A DNA stretch of 26,838 nucleotides from assembly GCA_028701945.1 (NCBI GenBank), contig JAQVPT010000011.1:1-26838 (forward strand), in the 5' to 3' direction. The DNA comes from Bacteroidales bacterium (lineage in GTDB: Bacteria > Bacteroidota > Bacteroidia > Bacteroidales > ML635J-15). Positions 22,418-26,838 of the stretch are shown piece by piece. Made by a program: the position numbers and the translations under genes. Under the pieces are notes generated by a model, which was given only the letters and a program-made list of their open reading frames with translations, had not been told where the DNA came from and made no database searches. Positions within the stretch are counted from its first letter, which is position 1; each line of letters opens with the position of its first letter.

Positions 22418-25051
22418 TTATAGTGTTTCCTTGATACTTCCCTTTGCAAATTCAAGGGCTTTATCAATTCCATTAGGATTTTTACCGCCAGCAGTTGCAA
22501 TAAATGCTTGTCCGCCTCCGCCGCCATCAATAAGTTTTGCAGCTTCGCGAATTAGATTGCCAGCATTTAGGTTTTTATCTTTGGTTAAATCTTCTGAAAT
22601 AGCTATTGCAATATATGGCTTGTCATCGATAACAGTTCCTAACACACAAGCGAATGTTTTAACTTCAGCTCTAATTTGTGCACAAATCTCTTTAAGTCCA
22701 TTACTGTCAGATAATTCTAACGAATTTACTATAATTTTGACATTTTCGTAATCTTCAGCATTAGAAATTAGGTCTTTTTTTATTGACTTTATTTGAGCAA
22801 GATTAAACTTTTCGATTTGTTTTTTTAGATTATTATTTTCATCTATAATTGATTGAACTGAAGTTTCAATATCTTTTGGATTGTTGAACTTTTCTGAGAT
22901 TTTTTGTAAATCATCAAGTTTTGTAAGTATCATTTTTTCGGCAATTTCGCCAGTAATGGCTTCAATTCTTCTTATTCCTGCTGCAACTCCACCTTCGGAG
23001 ATGATTTTAAAGAAGCCTATTTTTCCAGTACTTTGTGTATGTGTGCCACCACAAAGCTCGACAGAGTCGCCGAATTTAATAACTCTTACTTCATCACCAT
23101 ATTTTTCGCCAAATAATGAAATTGCTCCCATATTTTTCGCTTCGTCAATCTTCACAAGTCTGTTTTCTTCTAAAATAATGTTTTCACGAACTATTTTATT
23201 GACTTTGGTTTCGACTTCACGAATTTCTTGATTTGTCATTTTATTAAAGTGTGAAAAATCAAATCTTAATCTGTCGCTATCAACGAGTGAGCCTTTTTGT
23301 TCAACATGAGTTCCAAGAACTTCACGTAGGGCATGATGCAATAGGTGAGTTGCTGTGTGGTTTGCGGCAGTTGCGTCTCTTTTTTGTTTGCCGACAACAG
23401 CATGAAATACATCAGCTGGGTTATCTGGCAATTGTTTTAAAATATGAATTGTTTCGTTATGCTCTTTAATTGTATTTATGATGCTATATTTCTTTTCGTT
23501 ACTTTCGATAAAACCTGTATCACCAACTTGTCCCCCGCCTTCGGCGTAAAAAGGAGTGTTGTCAAATACAAGATGGTAAAGAACAGATTTTTGTTGTTCT
23601 ACTTTTCTGTATTTTGATATTTTGACATTGTTTTCGGTTGTATCATATCCAACAAATTCACAGTCTTTGCTATTGGGTAATAAAACTGTCCATTCACTGG
23701 TGTCCACATCTGCGGCATTTCGAGCACGGTCTTTTTGCTTTTTCATTTCTGCATCAAACTCAGATTTGTTAACCGTCAGGCCGTTCTCTCTTGATATTAA
23801 CTCAGTAAGGTCAAAAGGGAATCCGTAAGTATCGTAAAGTATAAATGCTTCTTTTCCGCCTATTTCTGTTTTATTTTCTGTTTTGTTTTTTTCGATTTCC
23901 TGTTCGATTAGTCTAATTCCTTTGTCGAGAGTTCGTAAAAAAACAGTTTCTTCTTCTTTAATAACATTTGTAACTAATTCTTTTTGAGTTAGAAGCTCTG
24001 GGAAAGCCTCGCCCATTAGATCGGCAAGAGTTTCGACCAATTTAAACATAAAAGGTTCTTTAATATTTAGAAACGAATATGCATATCTTACCGCACGTCT
24101 TAAAATTCGTCTGATAACATATCCAGCTTTATTGTTTGATGGTAGTTGCCCGTCTGCAATTGCAAAAGCCACTGCTCGCAAATGGTCTGAAACCACTCTG
24201 AGAGCCATATCCGTTTTAATATCTTTACCGTAATCTTTACCTGAAATCTTGGTGATTTCTTTAATTAGCGTCTGAAAAAGGTCGGTATCGTAATTTGATT
24301 TTTTGCCTTGTAAAACCGCACATAATCTTTCAAATCCCATTCCTGTATCGACATGTTTTTGTGGTAGTGGGTACAGGCTTCCGTCATGTTTTCTGTTAAA
24401 CTGTATAAAAACAAGATTCCAAATTTCGATAACTTCGTTGTGGTCTAAATTGACCAAATCTCTGCCGTTTATTTGTTGTCTTTCAGAATCGTCGCGTAAG
24501 TCGATATGTATTTCGGAGCAAGGTCCACAAGGTCCTGTTTCTCCCATTTCCCAAAAATTATCTTTTTTTGATCCATGCAATATTCTATCTTTTGGAACGA
24601 ATTTTTCCCAAATATCTTCAGCTTCGGTGTCGACAGGCATGTTGTCGTTGCTATCACCACCAAAAACCGTAATATATAATCGGTCTTTTTCAATTTTGAA
24701 TACATCTGTAAGTAGTTCCCAAGCGTATTCAATTGCTTCGGCTTTAAAATAATCACCAAACGACCAGTTTCCTAACATCTCGAACATTGTATGATGATAT
24801 GTATCTCGTCCCACATCCTCCAAGTCGTTGTGTTTCCCCGATACACGAAGGCATTTTTGCGAGTTAGCAAGTCTTTTAAATTCGGGTTTCCTGATGTCGA
24901 GAAAAATGTCTTTAAACTGGTTCATCCCTGCATTTGTAAACATTAAAGTAGGGTCTCCCTTGATAATCATAGAGTCGCTTGGTACTATTTTATGCCCTTT
25001 TTGTTCAAAATACCCCTTAAAAGTGTTACGTATCTGCTTAGAATTCATCAT
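22418..25051 (-). CDS. alaS: AlaS, alanyl-tRNA synthetase
   Basis: Class II synthetase charging tRNA-Ala, full length at 877 residues. The catalytic domain (about 1-245) has TLMFTNAGMNQFKDIF (35-50), RKPEFKRLANSQKCLR and DTGMGFERL (235-243). The editing domain carries the zinc-binding HTATH (565-569) and CGGTHTQS (667-674) motifs. The C-terminal DHH/C-Ala region ends with GGGGGQAFIATAGGK. There are two adjacent ATGs (MMNS); either may be used. A good promoter lies at 25100-25132 in a region shared with the divergent M23 gene. A palindromic repeat begins 2 nt after the stop and may form the mRNA 3' end. Confidence 0.98.
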   Translation of the reverse strand: MMNSKQIRNTFKGYFEQKGHKIVPSDSMIIKGDPTLMFTNAGMNQFKDIFLDIRKPEFKRLANSQKCLRVSGKHNDLEDVGRDTYHHTMFEMLGNWSFGDYFKAEAIEYAWELLTDVFKIEKDRLYITVFGGDSNDNMPVDTEAEDIWEKFVPKDRILHGSKKDNFWEMGETGPCGPCSEIHIDLRDDSERQQINGRDLVNLDHNEVIEIWNLVFIQFNRKHDGSLYPLPQKHVDTGMGFERLCAVLQGKKSNYDTDLFQTLIKEITKISGKDYGKDIKTDMALRVVSDHLRAVAFAIADGQLPSNNKAGYVIRRILRRAVRYAYSFLNIKEPFMFKLVETLADLMGEAFPELLTQKELVTNVIKEEETVFLRTLDKGIRLIEQEIEKNKTENKTEIGGKEAFILYDTYGFPFDLTELISRENGLTVNKSEFDAEMKKQKDRARNAADVDTSEWTVLLPNSKDCEFVGYDTTENNVKISKYRKVEQQKSVLYHLVFDNTPFYAEGGGQVGDTGFIESNEKKYSIINTIKEHNETIHILKQLPDNPADVFHAVVGKQKRDATAANHTATHLLHHALREVLGTHVEQKGSLVDSDRLRFDFSHFNKMTNQEIREVETKVNKIVRENIILEENRLVKIDEAKNMGAISLFGEKYGDEVRVIKFGDSVELCGGTHTQSTGKIGFFKIISEGGVAAGIRRIEAITGEIAEKMILTKLDDLQKISEKFNNPKDIETSVQSIIDENNNLKKQIEKFNLAQIKSIKKDLISNAEDYENVKIIVNSLELSDSNGLKEICAQIRAEVKTFACVLGTVIDDKPYIAIAISEDLTKDKNLNAGNLIREAAKLIDGGGGGQAFIATAGGKNPNGIDKALEFAKGSIKETL

Positions 25052-25095
25052 TTTATCTTATTTTACTTGTTTACGTATATTATTAATTGTTAGAA

Positions 25096-25126
25096 TTTGC
25101 AAATTTAGAGTAAATTCTTAAATTTG
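25096..25126 (+). promoter_or_regulatory. Promoter of the M23 peptidase gene
   Basis: TTTG at 25096-25099, a 19-bp spacer and TAAATTTG at 25119-25126, a full match to the Bacteroidota consensus. Transcription would start about 25131-25134, giving a ~35-nt leader before ATG 25167. Its -33 box abuts the -7 box of the divergent alaS promoter. Confidence 0.75.
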
Positions 25127-25132
25127 CACAAA
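25100..25132 (-). promoter_or_regulatory. Promoter of alaS
   Basis: On the minus strand: TTTG (25132-25129), a 21-bp spacer and TAAATTTG (25107-25100). The leader to the alaS start would be ~43 nt. The two divergent promoters share the same ~37 bp, with the -7 box of one beside the -33 box of the other. Confidence 0.75.
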
Positions 25133-25166
25133 AATTTATTGATAATAAGGAGTCAAACAAAATTTA

Positions 25167-26150
25167 ATGAAGTTTTTCAAAGAAAAATTTAAATATAATC
25201 CTGAAACTCTCCAGTACGAGAAAATTAAATTTAGTTTCAAAAGAACGCTGATTAAATCTATACCATATACGATTTCTTCGGTAGTATTTGGAGCATTAAT
25301 TATGTTCTTGTATATCGTTGTATTTGAGTCTCCAGAAGAAAGATTATTGAGGACTGAAAATAAATTTTTGAAAGAGAATTATTTAAAGATGAACCAACGT
25401 CTTGACGAAAGCGATAAATTACTTGAAGATATTGCGGATAGGGATAATTTCATCTACCGAACAACTTATGAACAAGATAGTATCCCTTTTACAATTAGAA
25501 ATTCTGGTGTTGGTGGTTCAAACAGATATAAACATCTTGAGGGTTATGAAAGTACGGATATTGTAAAAGATATTGCAAAGAAATTAGATAAAGTTGAGAC
25601 TAAACTGAATATTCAATCGCTTTCGTATAACGAACTGATTAAAGAAATTAAAGAAAGAAAAGCAACTTATCTTGCTTTGCCTATTTTGCAGCCAATTCAT
25701 GTTAATGAGCTCACACGGATAGGTTCGTTTTTTGGTTATCGACCACATCCGATACTTGGGATAGTACACATGCACAAAGGCTTAGATTTAACCGCAGCTC
25801 AGGGAACACCCATTTACGCATCGGGCGGAGGAACCATTATTGGTATCGAGCGAAATAATACAGGCAGCGGTTATGGAAATTCAATTCTTATTGACCATGG
25901 AGTTGACGGACTTTCGACAAGATATGCTCACTTGAATACTATTAATGTAAAAAACGGACAAAAAGTCAAACGTGGAGAACAAATTGGAACTGTCGGAAAT
26001 ACCGGACTATCTACAGGTCCACATCTACATTATGAAATACTTATTAACGGAGCAGCTGTAAACCCATTACGTTATATGCTTACTCCTTCACCAGATGAAT
26101 ATGAGCAAATTCTTAAACTTACTGAATATCCAGGAGTTACGTTTGATTAA
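25167..26150 (+). CDS. Membrane-anchored M23 (LytM-type) peptidoglycan metalloendopeptidase
   Basis: 327 residues. A basic cytoplasmic N-terminus, one membrane helix at about 32-53, and a coiled-coil region ~58-90 with a further helical stretch ~130-170 precede a C-terminal M23 domain at about 185-302. Zinc ligands are His203 and Asp207 (HKGLD) and His288 (HLHYE); His255 (YAHL) and His286 complete the active site, so it should be catalytically active rather than an EnvC-like degenerate activator. It is predicted to cleave peptide crosslinks in the periplasm, as in MepM-like proteins. It is divergent from alaS, and its stop overlaps the next gene by 8 nt. The same TM-coiled coil-M23 layout is common in Bacteroidota. 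Confidence 0.92.
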   Translation: MKFFKEKFKYNPETLQYEKIKFSFKRTLIKSIPYTISSVVFGALIMFLYIVVFESPEERLLRTENKFLKENYLKMNQRLDESDKLLEDIADRDNFIYRTTYEQDSIPFTIRNSGVGGSNRYKHLEGYESTDIVKDIAKKLDKVETKLNIQSLSYNELIKEIKERKATYLALPILQPIHVNELTRIGSFFGYRPHPILGIVHMHKGLDLTAAQGTPIYASGGGTIIGIERNNTGSGYGNSILIDHGVDGLSTRYAHLNTINVKNGQKVKRGEQIGTVGNTGLSTGPHLHYEILINGAAVNPLRYMLTPSPDEYEQILKLTEYPGVTFD

Positions 26151-26838
26151 AATATTTTTCTTCTTATTTTTGTCTTCTATAACTTGTTTTTCACAGGATA
26201 GTGTACATTTTATTATACCCACATTTCTCGGCAATGATACTAGAAACTATTATGGAAATCAGGCTCCCGAAAAACTTGATGTGATTTGGAAGACAAATTT
26301 GGGTGGAGGTCACACAGTTATCCCAAACAAAACTAAAGATACTGTATTAATGTATGGCGCAGGTTGGACTGGACAGCCACTTCTTGTGCAGGAAGGTCAA
26401 AAGTTGTTTCTTATTCAAGGAGCTTATGATTATAATCTTAGAAAGATAGATGCCGAAACAGGGAAAGTTATTTGGGAGTATGCTTATGATGATGTGATTA
26501 AAAGTTCTGGCAGTATGTGGGTAAATCCTCACAAAAAAGAATCCGACCCCAATAAATATGTGATTTTTCAAGGTAGCCGTAGAGGATTTGAAAAAGAGGT
26601 TTGGGATGATATTATTCCGAGTTATAGAGCGGTATCATATAAAACTGGAAAAGAGCTATGGAGATATAATTCAGTTAAAGGTGGTTCATTCAGCAGAGAT
26701 GTTGATGGCACGGCTTTATTTGTTGATGATACATTATTTATTGGTTTAGAATCTGGCCATTTTGTTGCATTAAATCCCAACCCGGATTCAATTAAATATC
26801 GTAAAAGCATAAAGCAGCCAGATGAGTATCTTAATTTG
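26143..26838 (+). CDS. PQQ-like beta-propeller exported protein, N-terminal part (cut by window edge)
   Basis: An open frame runs from TTG 26143 to the window end (232 codons) without a stop. No ATG occurs before 26350, inside the conserved part, so a TTG start overlapping the M23 stop by 8 nt is preferred. It gives a signal peptide (IKIFFFLFLSSITCFSQ) directly followed by the mature protein. The body has repeats of the PQQ/quinoprotein-propeller kind: VIWKTNLGGG, RKIDAETGKVIWEYAYDD, AVSYKTGKELWRYNSVKGG, FIGLESGHFVALN. Function is unknown; such proteins often act as periplasmic or surface scaffolds or dehydrogenases. Overlap with the M23 gene suggests an operon and possibly a shared envelope role. 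Confidence 0.8.
   Translation, partial: MIKIFFFLFLSSITCFSQDSVHFIIPTFLGNDTRNYYGNQAPEKLDVIWKTNLGGGHTVIPNKTKDTVLMYGAGWTGQPLLVQEGQKLFLIQGAYDYNLRKIDAETGKVIWEYAYDDVIKSSGSMWVNPHKKESDPNKYVIFQGSRRGFEKEVWDDIIPSYRAVSYKTGKELWRYNSVKGGSFSRDVDGTALFVDDTLFIGLESGHFVALNPNPDSIKYRKSIKQPDEYLNL

Noticed and set aside
22111..22434. Plus-strand open frame of 107 codons starting MTERSEGLG
   Set aside because: It runs through hairpins and the whole of repeat copy 2 and ends inside alaS on the other strand. Its sequence is explained by the repeats and has no protein-like pattern.
9..26810. Numerous other open frames of 60-150 codons opposite or inside the genes listed
   Set aside because: They lie antisense or out of frame within strongly recognised genes and show no domain, start context or composition of their own.
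1..26838. CRISPR arrays, tRNA or rRNA genes, transposase genes, phage genes
   Set aside because: Looked for on both strands. No regularly spaced repeats, cloverleaf patterns or recognisable mobile-element proteins were found.

Overview
The window is AT-rich chromosomal DNA from a member of the Bacteroidota, probably an uncultured Bacteroidales-like lineage. The evidence is a mraZ-rsmH-ftsL-ftsI-murE-mraY-murD-ftsW-murG cluster without murF, a type IX secretion (T9SS) C-terminal sorting domain, a HU/CCDC81-type plus SPOR protein, a PlsC-like/GNAT pair resembling the glycine-lipid genes glsA/glsB, and promoters of the Bacteroidota form (TTG or TTTG, 19-21 bp, TAnnTTTG). No rRNA, tRNA, CRISPR array, phage or transposase gene is visible.

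Layout. Positions 1-9284 (minus strand) hold the division and cell-wall (dcw) cluster. Its genes overlap or lie within a few bases of each other, and it runs off the left edge inside murG. Positions 9316-9357 carry GTGG repeats at 10-bp phase that look like MraZ operator boxes. Positions 9406-13854 (plus strand) hold four envelope genes: a PlsC-like acyltransferase, a GNAT N-acyltransferase, an OmpA-domain outer-membrane protein and a HU-TM-SPOR protein. Positions 14003-16613 (minus) hold a secreted C10 cysteine protease followed by a small lipoprotein. Positions 16724-20577 (minus) hold housekeeping genes: M17 aminopeptidase, pdxA and malic enzyme. Positions 20659-21756 (minus) hold a small zinc-ribbon protein and an unrecognised 164-aa protein. 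Positions 21757-22417 have no credible gene but are rich in palindromes. alaS follows at 22418-25051 (minus), then divergently an M23 peptidase and the start of a PQQ-like beta-propeller protein, cut by the right edge.

How the genes fit together. Most of the window serves the cell envelope: lipid II synthesis (MurE, MurD, MraY, MurG), its polymerisation and crosslinking at the septum (FtsW, FtsI, FtsL), membrane aminolipids, peptidoglycan-binding proteins (OmpA, SPOR) and a membrane-anchored peptidoglycan peptidase.

The most unusual feature is a pair of ~123-bp, ~90% identical, foldable repeats at 13857-13979 and 22292-22415. They lie in opposite chromosomal orientation, but each starts 2 nt after the stop codon of an unrelated gene and in the same orientation relative to that gene. 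A second set of palindromes lies beside the second copy. The alaS/M23 intergenic region also has two divergent promoters whose -33 and -7 boxes interlock.
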